Position numbers and translations under genes: made by a program
Shown here: positions 8,542 to 17,402 of the stretch, piece by piece
Numbering within the stretch: the first letter of the stretch is position 1
Layout: each line of letters starts with the position of its first letter
NCBI GenBank assembly: GCA_016342755.1
Contig: JAEINS010000004.1
Span: 186,001-250,000, forward strand
Length of the DNA stretch: 64,000 bases
From: Melioribacteraceae bacterium
Lineage (GTDB): Bacteria; Bacteroidota; Ignavibacteria; Ignavibacteriales; Melioribacteraceae
Direction of reading: 5' to 3'
Notes under the pieces: model-generated
The model's input: the letters and a program-made list of their open reading frames with translations, nothing else
What the model was told of the DNA's origin: nothing
The model's database searches: none

Positions 8542-11220
8542 CTACATTAGACCTTCTTTTTTTACCAATTCAGCATTTCTAAATTTTCTCATCATGTTTT
8601 CGTGGTGTATTGGATCTTCCATGCTTTTTTTATGGCATACATAACAAGATTGTTCCGAACCGATTGGCAAAGGGTTTCCCTGGTATTGCACGGGCTGAAT
8701 ATTATCCCGGTTTACTCCCCAGATATTTCTTGCCGGAAATTCAGCATGAGGAGCGTTGTGGCATAATACACATCTAATACCCGCATCGTCAGTTCTGTAT
8801 CTAAATATTTCTGGTTTATTAGGCGACCATTTATTAAAGCTTGTAAAACCTTTCTCCGGTTTTTCGTAATCTTCATGGCAGCTTAAACATTCAGGTTCAT
8901 TTTCCCATGGAATCCGGGGATCAATTTCATCTTGCGAAGAAAATCTAACAGGCTTAATTATATCTAAATATTTTTTGGAAGCTGTTTTATATGATTGTCC
9001 TTTTAACACCGAGATTGCATGATCATTTATATGTCCGTGGCAATCAACACAAGTCATACCCAGAACATCATGAATTGACCTGCTGCATTTTGTGCTTCCG
9101 TCCGGGCTATCAGGATGACATAATCTACAGGCGTTTTCATTTTCAAAAGGCATATAGTTTGAGTGCCAGCCATGCATAGCAGCCGCTAAATCAAGAGTCT
9201 GGTTTGGATCTTTATTTTCAAGATCAGGATGAAGGTGACATGCCTTACAGTTTTGAGGTTTTCCGTCTTTTGCTTCTTCATATAGATTTGTACCGCTTAT
9301 TCTATCGTGAGCATGAAGTACATTTATAGCCGTCTGATCGCTAATACCAGAAACCCCTTCATACCTCCATCCTCCGGCATGGCAGTTTTTACATCCGGCT
9401 TCTGTTGAATTAGGCGCAACAACTTTAGTTTTCATAAGCAATTTACCGGTTTCCATATCCTTAGCCTCAATATCAAATAACGCATAAGGATTATAAGGCA
9501 TATCATCCGGATATGGTGTTATAGGAATGGCAGATGCTATGAATACAACTTTGTCTTCATTGTAAGTAAATTTACCGGACATTCCATTTCCGGTTAAACC
9601 AATATTTTTTTCAAGTTCTTTTCCATAATTTGATTTAGAATATTCCCAGAATTGCGGATCACGGTTTACAGGCTCCTCAAATCCCTTTTCAACTTTATAA
9701 GTAAGTTCAACTCCTTCTGTTATTATCTCAGGAGTTTCACCACGCTTAATAAGTGTAGCCTCAAAAGTATTTTTGGGTGGAAGAATTACCCACCATGGAT
9801 CACTATCAAAGGTACAAGACATTCCTAAATCGTTCCATACAAAAAGAACGTAGTCATCATTTTTTTTATCAAACGCAGGAACTTCATGGTTCAGTTTTTT
9901 TAGATGTGTAAATTTCTCAGGCACTCTTTCAATCTTTCTCTTATGAAGATCGCCAATTATAAATTCTGCAAGTGCTTCTTTCTCTTTTACTGTTCCAAAT
10001 ACCGGAGGCATATATTTTAAAATCCTGCCTTGTCCTTCAAGATGCGAAAGCATACCCATATAGGTTAGATTTTTAGTTTTCTTAAGAATATCATTTTTTA
10101 CACCGTCTATTGTATGGCAGCATAAACATTGAATGTTGAAAAGTTCTCTTCCGGCTTCTCTTATATTATCATTTGTAACTTCTTTTATTGGTGTCCACTT
10201 TGCATGTTTTAAGACACCTTCTTTATTCAGCAAATCAGCATCTTTCAAAAGAATTGAAGTTGAGTACATGTGATCTGTTATTATAAAGGGTTTTCTTGCA
10301 TACTCTCTTAAATATTCAAATCCGCCGTACCATGCCTGACCAATAATAAGAATTACAAATATTAGTATTTTCTGATAAACTGGTTTAATTTTAAGATTAA
10401 TAAATAACCCAAAAACAAATATTAAGATTGAAGAAACTATAAAAATTAAGATAACAGATGATGCCTGAGAATTCATGGTAAAATTTGTAATTCTAAGTGT
10501 TTCGGGAATTGAATATAAATACCAAATTCCACCAATTATAATAAAGGGAACAGGATACAATAACCATTTAGTACAATATTTAAGCATCTTAGATCTAAAC
10601 TTACTTTTGAGCGAGAATACAACGGTTACATATCCAAACATTCCGGCAATCATTGCCGCGGCAGCAGATCTAAATAATAGTGATGGAAAATATGTTGGAT
10701 TAAAAAATCCGTCCCAAAACTCTCCTGTTTCTAACCACTTGCCAGGTGTAAGCATATAAGCCAGAATTCCATTTATAACAACCATACTTAGCCAAGCGAA
10801 TAAAAAATAAAGGAACGCGACATTTAATCTTTGTTTCTGTTTCATTACATCAAATCGATAATGATAAATTAACAATGCAACAATTTCTCCAATAAAGAAA
10901 ACCCATTCAATTGCCCAGCCAAAAACAAAGTTGTGGATTAAAGAAGAAGTAGCTGCAGGATTGGCAAGCGCAATAATAAACCATATTCCAACACCAGTAA
11001 CGCCGCCAGCCACCATTGTTAATAACAAAAAGAATTTTGTATGTTTTCGTACATATTGTGTTAATTCTAAATTGTTTTCTTTTGTACTTTTGAGATCGGT
11101 TAACCATAAAAACAAACCTCCGCCAACAGCTAAGTGAGCTATAAACGCGTGAAAGACTGATATTATAGCAACTAAAGTACCACTTGTTAATTCGTATAAT
11201 TCCCATATTGGATAATTCAT
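8542..11220 (-). CDS. CydA-like membrane domain fused to eight-haem cytochrome c
   Basis: 892 residues. Residues 1-310 form about eight to nine membrane helices resembling cytochrome bd oxidase subunit I: FHAFIAH at 23-29, VTGVGIW at 74-80 and AIEWVFFIGE at 103-112. A single-haem segment follows with CLCCH at 365-369. Then comes a mostly beta region (about 450-600) with the WNDLGMSC motif also known from other multiheme proteins. Seven more CxxCH sites follow at 610, 658, 698, 724, 778, 817 and 859. The soluble part is probably periplasmic. Its ATG overlaps the stop of the small subunit (TAATG). I infer a quinol:cytochrome oxidoreductase passing electrons outward along the haem chain. O2 reduction is not demonstrated, and the family is close to the CydA-A' (OR-C type) proteins. 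Confidence 0.8.
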   Translation of the reverse strand: MNYPIWELYELTSGTLVAIISVFHAFIAHLAVGGGLFLWLTDLKSTKENNLELTQYVRKHTKFFLLLTMVAGGVTGVGIWFIIALANPAATSSLIHNFVFGWAIEWVFFIGEIVALLIYHYRFDVMKQKQRLNVAFLYFLFAWLSMVVINGILAYMLTPGKWLETGEFWDGFFNPTYFPSLLFRSAAAAMIAGMFGYVTVVFSLKSKFRSKMLKYCTKWLLYPVPFIIIGGIWYLYSIPETLRITNFTMNSQASSVILIFIVSSILIFVFGLFINLKIKPVYQKILIFVILIIGQAWYGGFEYLREYARKPFIITDHMYSTSILLKDADLLNKEGVLKHAKWTPIKEVTNDNIREAGRELFNIQCLCCHTIDGVKNDILKKTKNLTYMGMLSHLEGQGRILKYMPPVFGTVKEKEALAEFIIGDLHKRKIERVPEKFTHLKKLNHEVPAFDKKNDDYVLFVWNDLGMSCTFDSDPWWVILPPKNTFEATLIKRGETPEIITEGVELTYKVEKGFEEPVNRDPQFWEYSKSNYGKELEKNIGLTGNGMSGKFTYNEDKVVFIASAIPITPYPDDMPYNPYALFDIEAKDMETGKLLMKTKVVAPNSTEAGCKNCHAGGWRYEGVSGISDQTAINVLHAHDRISGTNLYEEAKDGKPQNCKACHLHPDLENKDPNQTLDLAAAMHGWHSNYMPFENENACRLCHPDSPDGSTKCSRSIHDVLGMTCVDCHGHINDHAISVLKGQSYKTASKKYLDIIKPVRFSSQDEIDPRIPWENEPECLSCHEDYEKPEKGFTSFNKWSPNKPEIFRYRTDDAGIRCVLCHNAPHAEFPARNIWGVNRDNIQPVQYQGNPLPIGSEQSCYVCHKKSMEDPIHHENMMRKFRNAELVKKEGLM

Positions 11221-12287
11221 TACACAGCCTCCCCGTTTGTTTTAGGAAAACCAATTTTTAACATATAACCAATTGCAACAAGACCTAACAAAAGAACAAA
11301 TAAAAATAAAGCCAAAACACCATATTGGGGAACAAGTATTAGTTGATTAAGTGTAAAATTATCTTCAAGATACATCATTCGTAAATTATGTCTCGTTGTA
11401 ATCATCGCTACCATAGTAATAAAAAGGGTGATAATTGTAAGATTAAAATTGCCTTTGAACGCAACTATTATTGAAATAATTCCAAATAAAAAGCCTATTA
11501 ACAGAACTAAAGAACTAACTATATCTTTTCCCATAAAGTTGGGAATAAATTCCGACGGAATTGCCAGTAAATACCAGGTTCCAACTAAAACCTGAAAAGA
11601 AGTTGCAATGGCAAAGATTTTTAGTGAATTCTTAATAAGTACTTCAGAGTTTTCATGCTTCTTGAATTTATAAATAAAAGCAAAGAACAAAGATCCTACG
11701 GCAATAGAAGCTGTTATAAAATGTAAATATCTAGGAAATATTGCCGGATCAGAGAAATTAAGAATGGTTCCGCCTCTATTTTCAAAATAAGCAGACCATT
11801 TTTCTGGCTGTACCATTAAAGAATTGTTGGTAACAAGCATAAGACCTATATATAACATAATTAAAATTGAACAAGCAATGGCAGCTTTTGAAAATCTGGG
11901 AGATGAAGTTAATTTTGCTGAATGAATGTAAAATCCATAATAAGCAATTACCAGTAATGGAATAATCATAATCCAGTAAACAGCCATTAAAACTGAACTT
12001 GAATAGAACAGATTACCAAAAACCACTTGTAAAAAGAGTAATGGCGGAATTGCAAAATTAATTCCCAATGCAATTAAAATAGGAAGTTTAACGGCGGCGG
12101 GTTTATACAAAGCGGTATATTCCTCATCTTTCATTTTAAACCGTTTTACTAACGTGATTATTGCTCCTCCAAGCGCGGCATTAATTACTATTATGTGCAG
12201 AAGGAATAGCAACTGCTCAAGTAAAATAAATACCCACGATGGTGCTGGAATTGTATCGGGAGAAGGAATAAGAGAATTAGGATCCAT
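11220..12287 (-). CDS. CydA-like membrane small subunit (CydA'-type)
   Basis: 355 residues with about nine predicted membrane helices and no haem c motif. It is distantly like cytochrome bd subunit I: LLHIIVINAALGG near residue 30, FAIPPLLFLQ near 80 and RYLHFITASIAVG near 190, whose His aligns with the region of the b558 ligand in CydA. No CydB gene is nearby, so the complex is probably a CydA-CydA' heterodimer rather than CydAB. It is translationally coupled to the multiheme subunit (TAATG). Assignment rests on motif resemblance, and an NrfD-like origin is the alternative I considered less likely. Confidence 0.7.
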   Translation of the reverse strand: MDPNSLIPSPDTIPAPSWVFILLEQLLFLLHIIVINAALGGAIITLVKRFKMKDEEYTALYKPAAVKLPILIALGINFAIPPLLFLQVVFGNLFYSSSVLMAVYWIMIIPLLVIAYYGFYIHSAKLTSSPRFSKAAIACSILIMLYIGLMLVTNNSLMVQPEKWSAYFENRGGTILNFSDPAIFPRYLHFITASIAVGSLFFAFIYKFKKHENSEVLIKNSLKIFAIATSFQVLVGTWYLLAIPSEFIPNFMGKDIVSSLVLLIGFLFGIISIIVAFKGNFNLTIITLFITMVAMITTRHNLRMMYLEDNFTLNQLILVPQYGVLALFLFVLLLGLVAIGYMLKIGFPKTNGEAV

Positions 12288-12299
12288 ACTTACCTCTGT

Positions 12300-12734
12300 T
12301 TATTTAATTTGATGTTTTCTAAGTAACACTATTGATAATACAAATATGAATACAAGAATTATTAAAACTCCAGTTTCAATCATGTAACTTGTAAATAACT
12401 CATGAACATAAGCAGTTTCAACACTTATAATAAGTATTCTTCTAATTGCAGCTATTAAACCTACCATTAAAAAAGGCTCAGCGCTAAGTGTATGTTCTTT
12501 GATCGAAATTTTAATTGTCGCTAATATTTCAATTATCATTAGTAATAGAAGGGTTTTAGCGATTAATTCTATTATTACTTTTATACTTGAAGTATTTTCA
12601 GTAAAATGAAAAATAGTTATAACTTCATTATAAATTAGCAGTGCGGCACTTATAAATAGAAAAAAAGCAATAATTACATATATAGCGGATTCACCTTTTG
12701 AAATAAGGCTTTCGAGGTTTATCTTAGTTTTCAT
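12300..12734 (-). CDS. PsiE-like four-helix membrane protein
   Basis: About 144 residues from the ATG at 12734, which has an AGGTG ribosome-binding site; a TTG four codons upstream is less likely. There are four hydrophobic helices, with the conserved-looking stretch VGLIAAIRRILIIS between helices 2 and 3, as in the PsiE (phosphate-starvation-inducible E) family. Its molecular function is unknown. It lies 12 bases upstream of the CydA'-type gene and is likely the first gene of the respiratory operon, which makes an accessory or assembly role possible. Confidence 0.65.
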   Translation of the reverse strand: MKTKINLESLISKGESAIYVIIAFFLFISAALLIYNEVITIFHFTENTSSIKVIIELIAKTLLLLMIIEILATIKISIKEHTLSAEPFLMVGLIAAIRRILIISVETAYVHELFTSYMIETGVLIILVFIFVLSIVLLRKHQIK

Positions 12735-12908
12735 TTTCACCTGCAAATTTATGAAATACCATTAGGCAAATGCCATAATAAGATGCTTAAATCAATTTAA
12801 CGAAAGAGAAAATTAAACTCAAAACCATGAGTCGTCTTTTTTAAAAAATTATTTTACATTTTTAAATAATGTCAGTTTTTGCATAATTTTAAAAACATTT
12901 TTGAAGAC

Positions 12909-15572
12909 TTATTTCATAAGAATCATTTTTCTTATTTGAGATTTTCCATTAAAAATTAGTTTATAAAAATATGTTCCGCTCGAAAGATCTGAAGCGTTAA
13001 ATATTACTTTATGGTTTCCTGATGATTGGACTTCGTTTACAAGCGTCCTGATTTTTCTGCCAAGAATATCGAAAATTTCTAACCGTAAAGACGAGGCATG
13101 CCCCGCTTTTATATTTGGTAATGTATATTCAATTGTTGTAGCCGGGTTAAACGGATTCGGATAGTTTTGCAACAGATTATAACTTGTTAATTCTGGTTCG
13201 GGGTTTTCAGTTGATACAGCATGTTCATCAAAATATTGTATTACACTATTAATTGTTTTTTCAAATTCAAGATCATTTGCGGTAGTCTCAAGCGGAAAGG
13301 CTAAATAAATTACACTTCCAATTTTAAGTGAGTTTCCAAACGATCCGGTATAATTAATACCGGCACCTTTACCATTTGAGTATTTCATGCAAATAGAACT
13401 GCCGCCAAACGCCGAAATTTCATCTGGATAATCTTCTTCATAACTTTGCCCAATAGCAAAATTACAATCCATAAGCGGAGTGTTTACAACTCCCGCCACA
13501 TTTGATGATGAAGCATCGTCTGAAACAAAAGATGCTTTTAAATAATTATTGTAAAAATCTTTATCTGTCGAAGAGCCTTTATAATCAAGATCCCAGCCAA
13601 TCTCACTGCCAGAGACAAAGAATTTACCGCCATTTTCTAAGTACTCTTTTATTCTGCTTTGTTCATCATTGCTAAAGGCTTCATCTATTGTACTTTCATC
13701 ACCGGAAATCCATACTAGCGCATTATAACTGCTTATATCAATATCAGAGCTAATCAGTTCACTGCTTTTTATTGATTCAAAAGATTTGTCGTTATAAAAC
13801 AAGGCTTCTCCGTAACTACCAATAAATCTATGTCCGTCACCTCGCCAGCTTCCGGATTCTCTATCAAATCCATCCACAATCAGATACTTGTCCGCGGAAT
13901 CTACTTTTCCAATTGCCAATTCATTTGAATAATCACTTTCAGAAAAATGGGGAGAGTTATTCTTAATACTTGTTACACGGTAATAATTTATTCCAGACGA
14001 TATATTATCAATTGCAGAATTAGTTTTAAGAGTTGATTCATCCTGAATAAGCATCCAGTTTTCCCGGTCAATTGACGAGTATAATCTGTAGCCAAGTAAT
14101 TGTGTATCGTCACAAATCCATTTTATTTGAACCGCATCGCCATTATCGTTCAGAACAGATTGTAATCGTGGTTGATTTTCGTAATATTCATTTTCCATAC
14201 CGGTGTAATACCTAGGTGTATAAGCAGTTAAATCTGAAGGCGCAAAACTCCAGTAACAAACGCCCCATCCGTGTGCACTTGTGGATTCTACAGTTTTAAT
14301 ACTACCATTAGAATTTGTAGAAATATATAAGCGAACATGACCAATTTTATGAATGGCATCTCCTGGTTTTAGATTACTCCAATCATTATAAAGCCTAGTG
14401 ATACCGGGCATCATACTGGTTGAATATTGAGAAGATAATTTCCAGCATCGGCTAACAAATCCGGAACAATCAACACCAACAGCTTCTCTTGAAACTCCGT
14501 CTGTGTTAATATCGCCGGCATACTTTCCGTCAAGCAATCCTTTATCAAACTGCGAAAGCGTATTAAATCCGCCCCATTTGTAAGGAACTCTGGCATTCAT
14601 CCCGACAATAAGTCTTTCCGGAGTTCTAACAACATCGCCGTCTTTTGCGGTTGTATTTGTAACGGCTAAATTATTTGCGCCGCAATAATACTGGTGATAG
14701 ACGTAGCTTTCACCGATTCTTAGTGCTTCAGCTCTTGACGCTGAAGTGATTTTACTTAATACCTTTTTTGTTTCAATTTCTTTGGTTGTTGTAAAGTTAT
14801 TAAAGTGAATTTCATTTTTATATTTCTGCGGATATTCAATTACTTTATTAAAATTCTTTTTTAATCCGCTCCATTTTATAATTTCAATTTCATCATGAGA
14901 ACTAAGTAAGTGAAAAAGATTTCCATCTTCATCAATTTGTAGATCGGAAAGTGTAAATAAGTATTTTTGATTAGGCAGATTCAATATAGATTTAATAGTA
15001 CCATGACTATCTGCAACATATACGTGCCGACTTATTTTAAGCGGAACCTGGCGAAGATATTTTTCTACAATTAAAAAAACGATATCATCCTTATCAATGC
15101 CGATTAAATTTGCGTATGCAAGATCATTGTTAAACATGATTGAAAAATTGCCAAAATCATTTCCTCTAACATTTAATTCATTCCTAGAGAGAATTTCGAT
15201 TTCAAAAGAATCTCCATTTTGTTTTTTTAAAGTCCCATCCTCAAAATTATAAGTGTACTCGTTTTCACTTTTAGAAGTGATTTTTAATTGGGAAAATTTG
15301 TCAGCGGAGTTTTTCTTAAGACTTTTATTTGCTGAGACAGAGTTTATTAATTGATTGTTTTTATATGTATAAATAAAGTCACTGTTGAAATCATGTAGAT
15401 ATAATTTATCCTTTTCTACCTCGAAGTGTGAAACGCAATATATACCGGAGTTAACAACTCTTTTTACGATAGGAAGTTTTTCATAATTTATTTTTAGAAC
15501 TGTTTCATTTTGTACTTGTGCGTTGCCTGAATAAGTAAGTATTAAAAATAATACTAGTATGATTTTTTTCAT
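12909..15572 (-). CDS. Secreted NlpC/P60-like protein with T9SS sorting domain
   Basis: 887 residues. Signal peptide (about 1-19), then an N-terminal beta region of unknown type. An NlpC/P60-type cysteine hydrolase segment follows, with Cys369 in GVDCSGFVSR, His412 in GHVRLYI and a second His near 434. Next come a fibronectin-III-like stretch (about 468-555) and a class-I-amidotransferase-like fold (about 565-780, starting YLIVDGFDR). The C-terminus is a PNPFNPATTIEY-type sorting domain ending KMILMK, the tag for type IX secretion. A peptidoglycan or peptide substrate is suggested, but secretion to the cell surface argues for a foreign wall or other target. GGGG precedes the ATG. Confidence 0.8.
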   Translation of the reverse strand: MKKIILVLFLILTYSGNAQVQNETVLKINYEKLPIVKRVVNSGIYCVSHFEVEKDKLYLHDFNSDFIYTYKNNQLINSVSANKSLKKNSADKFSQLKITSKSENEYTYNFEDGTLKKQNGDSFEIEILSRNELNVRGNDFGNFSIMFNNDLAYANLIGIDKDDIVFLIVEKYLRQVPLKISRHVYVADSHGTIKSILNLPNQKYLFTLSDLQIDEDGNLFHLLSSHDEIEIIKWSGLKKNFNKVIEYPQKYKNEIHFNNFTTTKEIETKKVLSKITSASRAEALRIGESYVYHQYYCGANNLAVTNTTAKDGDVVRTPERLIVGMNARVPYKWGGFNTLSQFDKGLLDGKYAGDINTDGVSREAVGVDCSGFVSRCWKLSSQYSTSMMPGITRLYNDWSNLKPGDAIHKIGHVRLYISTNSNGSIKTVESTSAHGWGVCYWSFAPSDLTAYTPRYYTGMENEYYENQPRLQSVLNDNGDAVQIKWICDDTQLLGYRLYSSIDRENWMLIQDESTLKTNSAIDNISSGINYYRVTSIKNNSPHFSESDYSNELAIGKVDSADKYLIVDGFDRESGSWRGDGHRFIGSYGEALFYNDKSFESIKSSELISSDIDISSYNALVWISGDESTIDEAFSNDEQSRIKEYLENGGKFFVSGSEIGWDLDYKGSSTDKDFYNNYLKASFVSDDASSSNVAGVVNTPLMDCNFAIGQSYEEDYPDEISAFGGSSICMKYSNGKGAGINYTGSFGNSLKIGSVIYLAFPLETTANDLEFEKTINSVIQYFDEHAVSTENPEPELTSYNLLQNYPNPFNPATTIEYTLPNIKAGHASSLRLEIFDILGRKIRTLVNEVQSSGNHKVIFNASDLSSGTYFYKLIFNGKSQIRKMILMK

Positions 15573-15593
15573 TTTATCCCCATAAAATTGAAA

Positions 15594-16055
15594 CTACGGT
15601 ATATAAATTTCTTCTATTTTAACTATATAATTTCCCATTATATCAATAATAAACGGAAGTTTTGAAATATATTCATTTGAATTAAACACAGCGGCAAAAC
15701 TGCTTAAGCTGTTTTTATCATCTATTTCAAAGGTCTTTGTTTTAATTTTAATAGTATCCGAAACGTTATATTTAACCGGATCTAATTTTCTATTCCTAAT
15801 ATAAAAGGTTTCTTCATCCGGGCTTTTCCCGGTGTCAGCTTTATATTCATTAATTGCGTTTTCGCCTGTCAAAAACTCAATTTCATCAATAATAATAACG
15901 TTATTCTGTGGAGTTGTTTCAAAGCCATTTATAAATGCATGTTTAGAAACGATCACTTGTTTAGTTGAAATTTCGGGCGATTGTTCCTTCGGTTTTTCTT
16001 TAGTGCACGATATTAAAACAAAAGTAAAAACAGCTATGAATATTATTCTGGGCAT
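15594..16055 (-). CDS. Lipoprotein of unknown function
   Basis: 153 residues with a type II signal peptide and lipobox LISC (Cys17). The mature part is hydrophilic with alternating beta-like segments; no family is recognised. It lies 22 bases upstream of the secreted NlpC/P60 protein on the same strand, so the pair is probably one transcript. The lipoprotein could be a partner, inhibitor or immunity-type factor for that hydrolase, but nothing in the sequence proves this. Confidence 0.6.
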   Translation of the reverse strand: MPRIIFIAVFTFVLISCTKEKPKEQSPEISTKQVIVSKHAFINGFETTPQNNVIIIDEIEFLTGENAINEYKADTGKSPDEETFYIRNRKLDPVKYNVSDTIKIKTKTFEIDDKNSLSSFAAVFNSNEYISKLPFIIDIMGNYIVKIEEIYIP

Positions 16056-16227
16056 TTTTAACCACTATATATTGTCAATAATTACAAATTTAAGAAAAGA
16101 GTTCTAATTTAACTTAATAATGTTAAAATGAAATATTTTAGACTGGAATAAAAAATAACTGTGCCCGACTGTTGATAAAATGTGCAATTAAATTTGTGAT
16201 ATCACGCTGAGCCTGGTGAATAGCGAG

Positions 16228-16261
16228 AATATCCCGACTTTAGCAGAGTCGGGCTGATATT
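16228..16261. repeat. Intergenic hairpin (CCCGACT/AGTCGGG stem)
   Basis: Arms AATATCCCGACT and AGTCGGG...GATATT around a 7-base loop. It follows the frameshifted alkylation-repair gene on the minus strand, but the U-run is on the plus side. A ten-base palindrome GTGATATCAC lies about 30 bases to the left. It may be a terminator or a genome-wide repeat unit. Confidence 0.45.
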
Positions 16262-16269
16262 TTTCAGAA

Positions 16270-17384
16270 TTAAACATTCAATTCAAATTCAATTTCTTTG
16301 TATACTTTTCCATTAATCATTAAATCTAATTTATGTTTGCCGCTATAATATTTTCTTGTGCTTATATTTTTAATCCGGTGTTTCTTTAATAATATTTTAT
16401 TTGTTTCGGCATTTAAATCGAAATTTTTCAATTTGAAAACTTTGCCGCTCATTCTTCCATTCTGTTTCATAAAGTGAATAATATAATCTACAACTAATTT
16501 TTGCTTTATTTTAGCTTTTGAAACAACCTCGAAACTAAATATAAGTTCTTCGCCTAAATCAAGTTTATCACTTGCAATTAAAAAGTCTGCCACCTCAATT
16601 TTAGGGTCTTTGGCAAAACCAAGTAATTCTAACGCATTGGAATATCCCTTTTTAACAAGACCTCTGGTTGCATGTTTCGCAATCCATTCACGCTCTTTAT
16701 TCGGTTTAGCAAGCCACTTTTTACAAACTTCCGTTACAAGTTCCGGATGATCTTTGGAAATATCATTTAAATTATTTGCAACAGACCTGCGGACAAACTC
16801 ATTTTCATCATCTTTTAGATTTTCTAAAATTTTTAAGATTGGCTTAGGATCATCAATAAACTGATTTAATCTTTCACCCCAGGGCAAACGTGGTCTTATA
16901 CCTTCCGATGAAAGTCTGCGTACGTGTTCGTCTTTATCTTTAGACCATTCAAGCATCGTATTATAAGTAATTTTAAAGTGCTGCTGCAAAAATGGTCTTA
17001 TAGCAAACTCGGCAGAAAATAGCGGAGTTAAGGTTTTTAAAACTTCTAAACTTTTTTCGGGATGTTCTAAACCGTAAACTCCAACGTAATCTACAATAGG
17101 CCAGATAGCAAAACCATACGATTTATCATCTTCCCCATTTTTCCAATCTGCTTTTGTTTTAATCAATATATCAGATGTCTCCATAAAATCGGACGGCAGA
17201 TAATCAGCTAAAACTTTATAATATGATGTACACGTTGTTTAAGCTCAAGTTTTTCAATTCCTTCTAATGCATCTTTTTTGAATGATTTTTCCTTGAATTC
17301 TTTTACCAGAGGTTTAAGTATTCTTGCTATTTTTTCAATTGCCTTAGAACCTAAACTATTTTTCAATTGCACATTTTGTTCCAT
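16270..17384 (-). pseudogene. DNA alkylation repair protein (AlkD-like), single-base frameshift
   Basis: The frame from 17184 to 16270 (304 residues) has the HEAT-repeat pattern of AlkD-type alkylpurine DNA glycosylases (DNA_alkylation family): repeated DEHVRRLSSEG and ENEFVRRSVANN helices. It lacks the usual N-terminus. That N-terminus is encoded just upstream, from an ATG at 17384 (MEQNVQLKNS... to LKQRVHHI), but it ends at a TAG (17208-17210). Reading LKQRVHHI on into ...VLADYLPSDF needs one extra A in an A-run at about 17211-17218. So this is one gene of about 371 codons broken by a one-base deletion, either real or a sequencing error. It starts 18 bases after the histidine kinase stop, same strand. 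Confidence 0.75.
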
Positions 17385-17402
17385 TTTTAACCAGTTAATT
17401 TG

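Noticed and set aside
10907-11254. A 115-residue minus-strand frame at the start of the multiheme gene
   Set aside because: It overlaps the confident CydA-like frame in another frame and crosses the TAATG junction; composition is not protein-like.
17208-17218. Programmed -1/+1 frameshifting in the AlkD-like gene
   Set aside because: No slippery heptamer or downstream structure is evident, and no programmed frameshift is known in this family. A simple one-base deletion or read error fits better.
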